A stretch of 64,000 nucleotides of DNA from Thermoanaerobaculum sp. (GTDB taxonomy: Bacteria; Acidobacteriota; Thermoanaerobaculia; Multivoradales; UBA5704), in assembly GCA_021154885.1 (NCBI GenBank), contig JAJKHS010000004.1, positions 87,490 through 151,489 of the forward strand, written 5' to 3'. Under the pieces are notes generated by a model that saw only the letters and a program-made list of their open reading frames with translations, was not told where the DNA came from and searched no databases. Numbering within the stretch: position 1 is the stretch's first letter; every line of letters begins with the position of its first letter. Below, one piece after another: positions 1-9,500 of the stretch. A program made the position numbers and the translations under genes.

Positions 1-369
1 GAACTGCGCCACGGCGGCTTCGCGCTCGCCGCGGACGCCGGGGTCGAGGTCGTAGACCCGGAGCACGGCGTCGCGGGCCTCCCGCTGCCTGGCCAGGGTG
101 GCCTCGTCGTCCTTGAGCAGGAGGTCGCGGGAGGCCACATAGTCGCGGTCCGCGATGGCTCCGGCCACGGCGCGGTTGGGAAAGAGGAAGGCCCCCGGCG
201 TCAGCGTCCAGGTGGCGAGCAGAAGGAACAGCCCCAGCCAGAGCCACGGCATCTCCAGCGCCTGCTCCCACGCGTCGCGCAACCGCAGCCGCCGGCGCAG
301 CAGCATGGCGCGGGTGGCGGGGCGGATGTCGATGACGCCGGTGGAAGTTGAGTCCTTGTCGCGCGCCAT
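1..369 (-). CDS. HD-domain 7TM phosphohydrolase, N-terminal part (PgpH/YqfF type)
   Basis: The first 123 codons of a gene that runs off the left edge, read from an ATG at 369. The visible part has a cytoplasmic basic N-terminus, one hydrophobic segment (about residues 42-58, rich in W/L), then the start of the extracytoplasmic 7TMR-HDED domain with the family pattern AIADRDYVASRDLLLKD and a conserved VYDLDPG stretch. In this family a C-terminal HD domain hydrolyses cyclic di-AMP; that domain lies outside the window, so activity is inferred only. It sits just downstream of phoH on the same strand, 62 bases away, the classical phoH-HD-ybeY order in many bacteria. Confidence 0.8.
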   Translation of the reverse strand, partial: MARDKDSTSTGVIDIRPATRAMLLRRRLRLRDAWEQALEMPWLWLGLFLLLATWTLTPGAFLFPNRAVAGAIADRDYVASRDLLLKDDEATLARQREARDAVLRVYDLDPGVRGEREAAVAQF

Positions 370-431
370 GATCGGTCAGCGGCCCTCGCCCCGGGTCGGT
401 GAAAGGAGGCCGGAGGACCGGGCTCCGGGGC

Positions 432-1433
432 TCATGAGGCCGGATAGCTCCCCTGGCGCGCGGCGCGCGCCTCGGCCTCGCGTTCGCTCTTCTTCTTCTC
501 GAAAGAATCGTAGGCGGTGACGATCTTCTGCACCAGGACGTGGCGCACGACGTCGCGCTGGTCGAAGTAGAAGAACTTGATCCCCTCCACGCCGGACAGC
601 ACCTCCTGCGCCTCTTTGAGGCCCGACGTCCGGCCCTGGGGGAGGTCCACCTGGGTGACGTCGCCGTTGATCACGGCCTTGGAGTTGAAGCCGATGCGGG
701 TGAGGAACATCTTCATCTGCTCGCTGGTGGTGTTCTGCGCCTCGTCGAGGATGATGAAGCTGTCGTTGAGCGTGCGGCCGCGCATGAAGGCGATGGGGGC
801 GATCTCGATGATCCCCCGCTCCAGCATCCGTCCCACCTTCTCGTAGCCGATGATGTCGTGCAGGGCGTCGTGCAGGGGGCGCAGGTAGGGATTGACCTTC
901 TCCACCAGGTCGCCGGGGAGGAAGCCCAGCTTCTCCCCCGCCTCCACCGCCGGCCGCGCCAGGATGATGCGCCGCACCCGCTTCTCCAGCAGGGCGGCGG
1001 CGGCCATCGCCACCGCCAGGTAGGTCTTGCCGGTGCCGGCCGGGCCGATGGAGATGACGATGTCGTGGTCGATCATCGATTGAATGTAGAGCTGTTGCTT
1101 GAGGCTGCGGGGTGCCACCAGCCGGCGCACGGAGGCGAGCATCCCCTCGGGAAAGAAGAACTCCATGAGCGAGGTCTCCGGTGCTTCGGAGATGACGCGG
1201 ATGGCCGTCTGCACGTCGCCGGGCCGGAAGCGGTAGCCCTTCTCGGTGACGGCACCCAGCTCCGCGAGCAGGTGCCGCACCCGCTCCACCGGCTCCGGCT
1301 CGCCATGGATGTGGAGCTCGTTGCCGCGGGCGGTCAGGGAGACGTCGAAGGTGCGCTCGATGCGCCGGAGGTTCTCGTCCTGGGTGCCGAAGAGGGTGTC
1401 GAGCCCCTCCTCGGCGAGAGTGACTTGTGTCAT
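432..1433 (-). CDS. phoH: PhoH-like ATPase
   Basis: A 333-residue cytosolic P-loop ATPase of the PhoH/YbeZ family, implicated in RNA metabolism and ribosome maturation alongside YbeY. Residues 10-75 form a KH-like N-terminal part; the Walker A motif GPAGTGKT is near residue 131 and the Walker B-like segment FIILDEAQNT near 226, followed by the conserved INGDVTQVDLP. Length and order are normal for the family. The C-terminal tail is charged (KKKSEREAEARAARQ). It is followed on the same strand by the HD-domain gene, so the two probably form one transcript. Confidence 0.93.
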   Translation of the reverse strand: MTQVTLAEEGLDTLFGTQDENLRRIERTFDVSLTARGNELHIHGEPEPVERVRHLLAELGAVTEKGYRFRPGDVQTAIRVISEAPETSLMEFFFPEGMLASVRRLVAPRSLKQQLYIQSMIDHDIVISIGPAGTGKTYLAVAMAAAALLEKRVRRIILARPAVEAGEKLGFLPGDLVEKVNPYLRPLHDALHDIIGYEKVGRMLERGIIEIAPIAFMRGRTLNDSFIILDEAQNTTSEQMKMFLTRIGFNSKAVINGDVTQVDLPQGRTSGLKEAQEVLSGVEGIKFFYFDQRDVVRHVLVQKIVTAYDSFEKKKSEREAEARAARQGSYPAS

Positions 1434-1582
1434 CGCTGTGGGTGTCTCACTGGGGCATCGGTGATTCAGGGCCGCGGCCCTCGTGGCCGGCTCCTCTGGA
1501 GGGGAAGTGTATCAGAGGCGGCCCCTCTCTCGGCGGACGGGGGGTTGCGAGCCCGCTGGAGGCAACCTCCTGTATACTCGGT

Positions 1583-1630
1583 GCAAGGAAAAAAGGGACG
1601 CCGAGGGACAACAGGGACGCCACGGGTGAG
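1583..1630. repeat. GGGAC-rich direct repeat, left copy
   Basis: A 48-base unit beginning GCAAGGAAAAAAGGGAC and ending GGGTGAG. A second copy at 2228-2273 shares its order of elements with few mismatches. The two copies lie immediately before and after the four-helix-bundle gene, so they bracket it as a unit. Confidence 0.75.
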
Positions 1631-1662
1631 AGCCTCGGTTCCCTTGCGCCTCAAGGAACGCC

Positions 1663-2223
1663 ATGCGCCCAGGGTTCATCCCGCCCCACGGCGGCTACAA
1701 GAAGCTTCTCTCCTACCAGAGGGCGGAGACCGTCTACGATGCCACGGTCTACTTCTGCGACCACTTCATCGACCGGCGCAGCCGCACCCATGACCAGATG
1801 ATCCAGGCGGCGCGGTCCGGCAAGCAGAACATCATCGAAGCCAGCATGGCCTCGGCGACCTCCAAGGAGACGGAGATCAAGCTGACCAACGTGGCGCGCG
1901 CCAGTCTCGAAGAGCTGCTGGCCGATTACCGCGATTTCCTGCGCGTGCGCGGTCAACAGGAGTGGCCCGTGGAGCACGCCTACGTGAGCCGCCTTCGCGA
2001 GCTCATCCGCACCCCCGGCTCGTGCTACGCAACTTTCAGGAAAGGGATTGAGCACCGCGACCCGGCGATCGCCGCGAACGTGATCATCGGCCTGATCCGC
2101 GTGACCACCACCCTGCTCGACCGGCAGCTCCGGAACCTGGAAGAAGCCTTCGTCAAAGAAGGCGGTCTGCGCGAGCGGATGACGAGGGCTCGCCTCGAAG
2201 AACGGAAAAGAAATCCGCGATAA
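1663..2223 (+). CDS. Four-helix bundle (S23-related) protein
   Basis: A 186-residue, fully helical, soluble protein of the four-helix bundle family related to the 23S rRNA intervening-sequence protein. Recognisable segments are LLSYQRAETVYDAT near residue 15, RSGKQNIIEAS near 50 and KETEIKLTNVARASLEEL near 68, with a suffix domain after residue 110. Biochemical function of this family is unsettled; members are often encoded in mobile or repeat-flanked contexts. Here the gene stands alone, bracketed by two GGGAC-rich direct repeats, and ends in a basic tail. The start chosen is the ATG at 1663, which directly follows the left repeat and has no obvious Shine-Dalgarno sequence beyond AAGGAACG. 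Confidence 0.8.
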   Translation: MRPGFIPPHGGYKKLLSYQRAETVYDATVYFCDHFIDRRSRTHDQMIQAARSGKQNIIEASMASATSKETEIKLTNVARASLEELLADYRDFLRVRGQQEWPVEHAYVSRLRELIRTPGSCYATFRKGIEHRDPAIAANVIIGLIRVTTTLLDRQLRNLEEAFVKEGGLRERMTRARLEERKRNPR

Positions 2224-2227
2224 CGAA

Positions 2228-2273
2228 GCAAGGCAAAAAGGGACCCAAGGGACAGCAGGGACGCCAGGGTGAG
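2228..2273. repeat. GGGAC-rich direct repeat, right copy
   Basis: A second copy of the unit at 1583-1630 (GCAAGGCAAAAAGGGAC ... GGGTGAG), starting 4 bases after the stop codon of the four-helix bundle gene. Confidence 0.75.
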
Positions 2274-2338
2274 TAAAAACCGGATCTCTGTTCCTGGCTT
2301 CTCATGTCCCTGGAGTCCCTGCTGTCCCTTGGGTCCCT
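2239..2338. repeat. Long perfect inverted repeat
   Basis: The 24 bases at 2239-2262 are the exact reverse complement of 2315-2338; core elements are AGGGACCCAAGGGACAGC on the left arm. The match continues past the arms with one mismatch (CCAGGG on the left, CCCTGG on the right). The loop is about 50 bases. It could fold into a strong RNA hairpin and act as a terminator for the upstream gene, or be a palindromic end of a mobile unit. A similar single unit occurs at 20564-20588. Confidence 0.85.
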
Positions 2339-2359
2339 CAGCCGAAGAAGCCACCCGCC

Positions 2360-2743
2360 TCAATCCGTGACCACATGCAAGGCGACGATCGCCAAGACGC
2401 CTCCGGCCACCAGAGTTGCCCCGGCGATGAGCAGCGTCGCCAGATGTGCGCGGACAGCGGCGAGCGTCTTCAAGGCGGCCTCACGAAGCTCCTCATCGCT
2501 GCGCCAGCTCCGCAGCACCGTAGCGCAGCCGATGACGAACGCTGCCAACGGCAGGGCAATGAGGAAGACGTCGAGACCCAGGAGCGGCCGGGTACTGAAC
2601 CACTCGACCAGACGCCGGGCGGTTTGGGCCGGTTCATAGGGCGCCGGCTGAAGGTTCCGCACGAAGAGCGCGGCCATGAACAGTCCAGCCGGGAGGACGA
2701 GGAGGAGCTCGGTAGCGGCGAGGGTGCGCTTGATCGCGTTCAT
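2360..2743 (-). CDS. Small membrane protein, unknown function
   Basis: A 127-residue protein read from the ATG at 2743. It has three predicted membrane segments, near residues 12-29 (LLLVLPAGLFMAALFV), 54-76 (PLLGLDVFLIALPLAAFVIGC region) and 101-123 (LATLLIAGATLVAGG region), with a charged loop RSWRSDEELREAALK between the last two. No family recognised. It is convergent with the repeat-flanked gene to its left and divergent from the antitoxin to its right. An upstream extension of the frame exists but overlaps the antitoxin and is unlikely to be translated. Confidence 0.6.
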   Translation of the reverse strand: MNAIKRTLAATELLLVLPAGLFMAALFVRNLQPAPYEPAQTARRLVEWFSTRPLLGLDVFLIALPLAAFVIGCATVLRSWRSDEELREAALKTLAAVRAHLATLLIAGATLVAGGVLAIVALHVVTD

Positions 2744-2866
2744 GGCTACTTTGTAGCGCAAAGTTCTTGGCCTGTCAATAGAGAGGGCCAGGAGGGACTG
2801 TCCCCCTCCTGGTATTGACGACTGGTTATACCGAGCGCGATACTGGCTGGGAGGAGGAAAGGCACG

Positions 2867-3124
2867 ATGCCTACGGTCAAGACCGCGATTTCGCTCCCGG
2901 AGCCCCTTTTCCATCGGGCGGAGAATGTGGCACACGAGCTCCAGATCTCTCGCAGCCAGCTTGTCGCCACGGCGATCGACGAGTTCGTCAAGCGTTACGA
3001 GAGACGGGCATTGATCGAGGCCATCAACCGGGCCTATGAGGAAGACCCGCCGACCACCGAGGAGAAGGAATTGCTCCAAGGCATTCGCGAGAAGCAGCGG
3101 AAGCTGCTGGAGTCGGAGAGTTGA
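2867..3124 (+). CDS. Ribbon-helix-helix antitoxin of a MazEF-type pair
   Basis: An 85-residue protein with an N-terminal ribbon-helix-helix DNA-binding fold (PTVKTAISLPEPLFHRAENV ... ISRSQLVATAIDEFVKRY) and a charged C-terminal tail that in this family wraps the toxin (about residues 55-85). Such antitoxins bind and neutralise a MazF-type RNase and repress their own operon. GGAGGAAAGGCACG precedes the ATG. The stop overlaps the start of the degraded mazF remnant at 3121, so the toxin has been lost while the antitoxin frame is intact. Confidence 0.82.
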   Translation: MPTVKTAISLPEPLFHRAENVAHELQISRSQLVATAIDEFVKRYERRALIEAINRAYEEDPPTTEEKELLQGIREKQRKLLESES

Positions 3125-3470
3125 TCCGGCAGGGCGACGTGTACTAGTTCGATTTCGGGAAGCCCTCGGGATCCGGCCCAGGTTTTCTTCGTCCTTGCGT
3201 GGTAATGCAGAACGATGCCTTCAACGAGAGCGCTATCAACACTGTGGTCGTTTGCGCCCTGACGACCAATCTCCGCCGAGCTCGAATTCCTGGGAATGTT
3301 CTCCTCGATGAGGGCGAGGCGGACTTGCCGGAGCAGAGCGTCGTCGTGGTCTCTCAGCTTTCACCGTGGACAAGGAAGATCTGCTGGACAAAATCGGCTC
3401 CCTCTCCAAGGAGCGCGTTGAACAGGCCTTCGAAGGCATCTGCGGTCTCTTGACGCCGGAGGGCGCCTGA
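3121..3470 (+). pseudogene. mazF: Broken MazF-type endoribonuclease toxin
   Basis: Starts at a TTG overlapping the antitoxin stop and reads LIRQGDVY, then an in-frame TAG at 3145-3147 where the family has Trp (DVYWFDF). The same frame continues through FDFGKPSGSGP, CVVMQNDAFN, INTVVVCALTTNLRRA and GNVLLDEGEADLP, all typical MazF segments. Near 3362 a one-base loss shifts the frame, after which TVDKEDLLDKIGSLS and a normal C-terminus follow, ending at TGA 3468-3470. With one nonsense and one frameshift change it should not make active toxin. Confidence 0.85.
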
Positions 3471-3685
3471 AGCGAGACGAGAGACTCATCTCTCTCCTGT
3501 CTCGGAATCGGATACCGACTACTACGGCAGGCTTCCAAACGACCCTGGCTCCTGTTCCGGGGAGTAGGTGAAGAGTTTCGCTACGCCGTGAGAGTTGAAC
3601 CGGGCCAGATCCCTCATGGCCATCAGCGTGATCGTATATACTGACCACTCGGCTCTACGAGAACTCGCGTGCAAGGAAAGGGCTG

Positions 3686-6508
3686 ATGTCTCCATCGTTG
3701 ATACCGCTGGTCGGCGTTCTCTTTGAAGGGCCGACGCTTGCTCATGAACAGCTCTCCGCGGCGGGTCAGGTGGGGCGTCCGGTCTGGGATATGCGGACTT
3801 TTCTCGACGATCTCGAAACCCGCGTCGGCCTCGGAGCGCGGTCTTCCTCCGTGCCGATGCGCGTGCAGCTCTTGGCGAAGCGCATGCGCGAGTTGGAGAG
3901 CGCGAAATCTGGCCACTTCTATGCGCGCTCCTTTGAGCTCGACCAGCTCGGGACGGCAAAAGCCCTTCTCAGGTGGCGGGACGAACTTGTCATGGCGGGG
4001 TGGAACGGTGAGGAAATTCCCGACGGCGGCGAGCGACTCGCGACCTTGCGAGAGCTCTGGGCGGACGCAGATTTGCCCCCTGGCGTTCCAGACCGCCTTC
4101 GTCGCATCGAAGAGGAGCTCCCCTCCTCACGCACGCGTCTTTACGACGCTCTCCAACTCGCCGAATCGCGCGAGCTGTTGCCAGGTCGATGGCAACGCGT
4201 GTTGGGGCTGCTCGAGGAGAGCGGCACAGAGATCCGCGAAGAACAAATCTCGCTTCCGGGCCGTCAGGACGATTCGGATCTTGGCCGCCTCCAGATGCTC
4301 CTGCGCGGCGATAAAAGGCAACCGGGCCCGTTGCGGAGAGATGGAACGCTCATCTTCTTGCGCGCAGAGAGCTCATGGGAGCTCGGCGACGCGGTCGCAG
4401 CGCTCCTGCGTGGGTGGTCGGAGTCCTCTACAGCGATCGTACGGGGAGGGGACCTTCGCGCATTGGATGTCGCCCTCACGAAGCAGGGGCTCGCGAGCCA
4501 AGGTGTGAAAGCTACGAGCTCTTGGCGCCCGGCGCTGCAGGTGTTGCCACTCGCGGTGGAGCTGGCGTTCGAGCCACGTGATCCGGCTCGAGTCCTCGAG
4601 CTCCTGACGCTCCCTCATGGACCATTTGGCTTCGATGGTGCCATTCTTGCGGGCGCGCTCGCGGAGGCTCCCGGTATCGGCGGTCCACGATGGCGGAGGG
4701 CGAAAGAACAGATCACGATGAGAACGCGTGCACAGGCGCTCGCCCGTGCGGAACGCGAAGGGCTTGCACGCGAAGATGCTGCGCGAGCCGCGGATACTCT
4801 CGTTGAGAAGCGGCTTGCCAGAATCGCTGAGTGGCTGGAAACATCCATACCGCTTGGGATTCAGGGGGCGCCACGCGCGATGCTCCGTAGTATTGGAGAG
4901 CGGGTTCGGACGTGGCTTCAACGGCACCTCATAGCGGCGAGTGAAGCCGCGGGACTTACGCCCTCCGACCGGCAACTCGCCGCGCGCGCCACTATCCTTG
5001 CAACGGCATTCGCGCGCGCCGAAGCGTTCCACGAGGCACTGAGCTACGAAACACGGGAGACCCTCGATCTCGTCGAGGCGAGACTGCTCGTCGAGGAGGT
5101 CTCGGGCGGAGGGCATGCGCTGTCGCTGGCGGAGGAGGAGGCTGGGCGGATCGATCATGCCGCGTCACCCGCGAGTGTTCGCTGCTCGCGCGACGTGGTC
5201 GTATGGTGGCATTGCGTGAGCAGCACCGCATGGCGACCACCGGTCCAGCGGTGGAGGCGGGCTGAGCTCGCGGCCCTGCGAAGCGCCGGCATCGTCCTGT
5301 CCGACCCGTCGCAGCGACTCGCGGCCGAGTCACGAACTTGGCAACACGTCGTGAACGCTGCGCGAAGGCGACTCGTCCTTGCCATACCGCGCTGGGAGCG
5401 CGGCAATCTAGCGGAGCCGCATCCGATCTGCCAGGAGATTGCCGCACGGTTCGGCGCAGATCCCCTGGCCTTGGTCGGCGTTACGCTCGACGCGCGCGAC
5501 TTGGTCGCGGGGCCTGTCGGCCCGTTGGTCTCGCAGACTTTGCCGGCAATGGTGGAACTGGCCCCTCTTCATCTACCAAGCGCTTGTGTTGAGTGGCGCC
5601 TCGATCCCGCCCTGCTTCGCGCGCCTGCAGTGCACACTGCGACGAGTCTGGACGAGCTCCTTGGCTGCCCGCTCCGGTGGCTGCTGAAGAATGGTGCCAA
5701 CCTTCGCGCGGGCACGCTCGCGTCGATTCCCAGCGGTCCGCAGTTGAACGGCATCGTTGGGCACCGCCTCGTCGAAGAGTTGCATCGGGCTGGTGCGATG
5801 GATAAGCTCGACGCGCTCGAAGATGTGATCGCCACGCGCTTCGACTCGATCGTCCGCGAGGAGGCAGCCGTCTTACTGCGGCCGGGGATGACGTTCGAGC
5901 TTACGCAGCTCAAGCGGCAGCTAGAGCAATCTATCGTGCGCTTGGCCGAAGTGCTCGCGCATTCGAACCTCACAGTGGCCGATGTCGAAAAGGACGTAGA
6001 GACGGAGTGGCGTGCCGGAAAGTTGTCCGGCCGGCTCGATGTGTTGCTGTACGCGGAGGATGGGCGCAAGATCGTGCTGGATCTGAAATGGGGGCGAAAG
6101 GCATACAAAGGTCGCCTTGAACAGGGATTGGCCACGCAACTCGCCGTCTACGTGGCTGCACTGAGAGGGGCCACTGCGGGCGTGTTGCCACACGCTGCAT
6201 TCTTCTCGCTCAGCCGCGGCGAGATCCTTGCCACTCGCGAAGTGCAGTTTTCGGGAGTCGCGGCAACGGCCGGCCCCGCGATCCAGGAAACGCTCGCGAG
6301 GCTCGAGAGAACGGTCGAGCGCATTGAGGCCATCCTCATGGCGGGTAGGGTCCCGGTGACCGGCGTGAAGGGTGCCCTGCCTCTCCTCCGCATGTTAGGC
6401 GTCGATGAGGCGGAAGATTCGGCATACTTGCGGCGCACTCCGGGCGACGCGTGCGAGGATTGCTCGTACGGGTCGCTCTGCGGCCGGAGCTGGGAGACGT
6501 TGCCGTGA
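3686..6508 (+). CDS. AddB-like PD-(D/E)XK nuclease
   Basis: A 940-residue protein of the AddB/RecC-like group that pairs with a UvrD-type helicase. The N-terminal part carries the family-like FLDDLETRVGL, HFYARSFELDQ and RWRDELVMAGW segments; no Walker A motif is visible, so the helicase half appears degenerate. The C-terminal nuclease domain starts near residue 650 with ATSLDELLGCPLRWLL, and has SGRLDVLLY, IVLDLKWG (catalytic D and K) and QLAVYVAAL; a Cys near 661 plus CEDCSYGSLC at the end give the four cysteines of an AddB-type iron-sulfur clamp. The likely role is end resection of double-strand breaks or destruction of foreign DNA. The next gene starts inside its stop codon. Confidence 0.82.
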   Translation: MSPSLIPLVGVLFEGPTLAHEQLSAAGQVGRPVWDMRTFLDDLETRVGLGARSSSVPMRVQLLAKRMRELESAKSGHFYARSFELDQLGTAKALLRWRDELVMAGWNGEEIPDGGERLATLRELWADADLPPGVPDRLRRIEEELPSSRTRLYDALQLAESRELLPGRWQRVLGLLEESGTEIREEQISLPGRQDDSDLGRLQMLLRGDKRQPGPLRRDGTLIFLRAESSWELGDAVAALLRGWSESSTAIVRGGDLRALDVALTKQGLASQGVKATSSWRPALQVLPLAVELAFEPRDPARVLELLTLPHGPFGFDGAILAGALAEAPGIGGPRWRRAKEQITMRTRAQALARAEREGLAREDAARAADTLVEKRLARIAEWLETSIPLGIQGAPRAMLRSIGERVRTWLQRHLIAASEAAGLTPSDRQLAARATILATAFARAEAFHEALSYETRETLDLVEARLLVEEVSGGGHALSLAEEEAGRIDHAASPASVRCSRDVVVWWHCVSSTAWRPPVQRWRRAELAALRSAGIVLSDPSQRLAAESRTWQHVVNAARRRLVLAIPRWERGNLAEPHPICQEIAARFGADPLALVGVTLDARDLVAGPVGPLVSQTLPAMVELAPLHLPSACVEWRLDPALLRAPAVHTATSLDELLGCPLRWLLKNGANLRAGTLASIPSGPQLNGIVGHRLVEELHRAGAMDKLDALEDVIATRFDSIVREEAAVLLRPGMTFELTQLKRQLEQSIVRLAEVLAHSNLTVADVEKDVETEWRAGKLSGRLDVLLYAEDGRKIVLDLKWGRKAYKGRLEQGLATQLAVYVAALRGATAGVLPHAAFFSLSRGEILATREVQFSGVAATAGPAIQETLARLERTVERIEAILMAGRVPVTGVKGALPLLRMLGVDEAEDSAYLRRTPGDACEDCSYGSLCGRSWETLP

Positions 6509-9500
6509 ACGCGCGGTCCGAGTCCGCCCTGCGTATCACCCTCGTTAGCGCGAGCGCTGGGAGCGGCAAGACTACGCACCTCACGACCGAAGTCACGAGC
6601 GCGCTCCGCTCCGATACGGAACTCGACGGCCTAGTCGCGGTGACTTACACGCGCAAGGCTGCCGCCGAGCTCACTGCACGCATCCGGCATTCGCTGATAA
6701 AGGAAGGAGAGCACGAAGCCGCTCAACGGCTTCCGCTCGCATACGTGGGCACGGTTCACTCGGTGTGCCTCCGACTGCTTCAGGAATTCGCGATCGACGC
6801 CGGCTTGCCGCCCGACGTTAGTGTGGTACCGGGAGCAGAGGCGCGGCTTCTGCGCGAAGCGCTAGAGTCTGCGCTGCAGCCAGACTTGAGGCGCAGGATC
6901 GAGGAACTCGCCGCCAAGTTCCAGATCCGCTGGGATGCCAAGATACAGAGAGTCGACTGGATCACGCCTGTCCAAGACATCATGACGCTCGCGCGCAGCA
7001 ACCGGATTCCCCCAGAAGCGCTCGAGCAAATGGGGCAACGATCCGCCGACGGCCTCCTTTCCCTATTCGAAGAGACCGCGACGACCGAAGAGGAGCTCGA
7101 TCGTGATTGCCAGGACGCGCTCGCACGTGCCATGAAGGCGCTCGCCGACGTGGATGATGGCCAAGCGAACACAAAATCGGTGCGTGAGACAATCGACGAG
7201 ATCCTCCGGTCCGCGCAGAAAGGACCCCTGCGCTGGGTAGACTGGGTGAGGCTCACCAATCTCGCGCCCGGCAAAGCCGCAAAGTACGCCGTCGACCCGC
7301 TGCAGCGCGCGGCCTCGCGCGTCTTGCAGCACCCACGGCTCCGGGCAGAGCTTCACGAGTACACGTTGGCCATCTACACCGCCGCAGCAAGCGGGTTGGT
7401 CGCATACAGCCAGTGGAAAAAGCGCCGCAGGCTCGTCGACTTCGTGGACATGGTCGACGGCGCACTGACACTCCTAGAAGACCCAACTATTGCCAGCGAA
7501 ATCCGAGTGCGCCTATCGCTGCTCGTAGTCGACGAGTTCCAGGACACCAGCCCAGTTCAGCTCGCCCTGTTTGTTCAACTGCACGGCTTGGCGGGTCGTT
7601 CGATCTGGGTCGGCGATAGAAAGCAGTGCATCTTCGAATTCGCTGGCGCCGATCCATTGCTCATGGAGGCGCTTGTCACGTGGGTAGACGAAGGAGGGGG
7701 CGACACTTTGCACCTCCCTGTGAACTGGCGCGCACGGCCGGAACTCGTCACCATGTGCTCCCAACTCTTCGCTGAAGCGTTGGCGCGGCACGGGTACAGC
7801 GCTGAGGAAGTAATGGTCACAGCGAAGCGAAGCACGCCTGAGCGGCTCGCAAAGCTTGCCCCGCTCGGCGTGTGGTTGCTCGAGACAAAGAGCCAGACGG
7901 GCGACGCTGACGCGATCACTGAGGGTATACGGCGACTCTTGGAAGATCCGGCACGGACTCCCGTCCTCGATCGGGCAACCGATGATGTGCGGGACGTCAT
8001 CCCCGGCGACATCGCGATCCTCGTAGCCACTAACGCAGAGGCGGAGCGACTCGCAACAGCCCTCGGGCGACGGGGAGTTCGTGCGAACGTGGCACGTACC
8101 GGGCTCCTCGCCACACCCGAAGGGACGCTGGTGACTGCCGCCCTCCGCACTCTCCTGGATAAGCGGGACTCGCTCTCGCGCGCAGTAATTGACGCACTCA
8201 CAGGTTACGGCGGGAAAGAACCCGAGGAGTGGCTTACTGATCGGCTCAGGGAAGAGCAGATCCGGCACGACGGAAATGGCTGGGATGCGCCCTCATATGA
8301 CACTCATTCGGCGACGGTGAAGGTTGTCGAGGCGCTCGTACCAGAACTCGAAGGTGCTTCGCCGGCGGAGGCCCTCGACATCGTGCTCGCCGCGCTGGAC
8401 ATGATTGCCGTCGCGAGTCGCTGGCCTGACCCCGCACAGCGCGTGGCCAACCTCGACTCCCTCCGCGCGATGGCAAAGGACTATGAGGAACGCTGTGCTT
8501 ACGAACGCGAGGCGGCGACGATTGCCGGCCTGCTCCGATATTTCGACGAGGCCGCGCGGAAGGTGCTCATGCGCGAGGAAATGCGCGCCTCAGATGAGCA
8601 GCACGCGGCCGCAGATGGCGGCGCCGTCACCGTGTTCACATACCACCACGCGAAGGGGCTCGAATGGCCGATTGTCGTCCTCGCCAGCCTGGGACGTGCC
8701 GAGCGGCGGCATGCGTTCGAGGTGTGGCCCGAAACAGACCGTGCGTCGTTCAATCCGGAGGATCCCCTTGGCGACCGATGGATTCGGTACTGGCCGTGGC
8801 CGTTCGGCCAGAGCACGAAGACTCTCCTGAGGCAGCGCGCTGAGGATTCCGAGGTTGGGCGGGCCGTTGCCGATCGCGAGGAACGCGAGCGGGTACGGTT
8901 GCTTTACGTCGGCTTCACACGCGCGCGCGACCACCTTATCCTCGCGGCGCGGCTCGGCAAGAAAGGCGTGAGTACGGACTGGCTCGATGAGCTCCGGCAC
9001 GCGAGCGGTGAGAAGCTGCTGGAACTCCCGTGTGATGGATCCGAAGAAGGGACTGTCTTCTTAGGGGGGACGGGAGACCGGACTCGCCTCGCCGCGCGCG
9101 TCTGGAAGCTCGACTCGGGGGACGAGCCGCCACTGCGCTTGGACACCGACTCCCGAGCGCTCGTTTTCGCGCGGCCCGACGCGCCTAGACGCACTCTTCA
9201 GCCCTACTGGATACAGCCGTCACGGGCGGCCGTAGACTGGCCGGAAACGGTAAAGCCGTGCGAGGTGATTGAGTGCCGCTCAATTGGCGAGCGGTTGACG
9301 CTGGGCGACACACGTGGCGTCGACTGGAGCATTGTGGGCGACGCGATTCACGCATTCCTTCTGGCCGATGCGCACGATCTGACCGCGGGCACCCGGCGTG
9401 CGCGGGCTGAGCGTATACTGGCGGCGTCAGATCTGCTTTCCATGCTCGGCCCGGATAGCCTGCTTCGGGCTGGTAATCAGCTTCGCAGTTGGGTTGAAGC

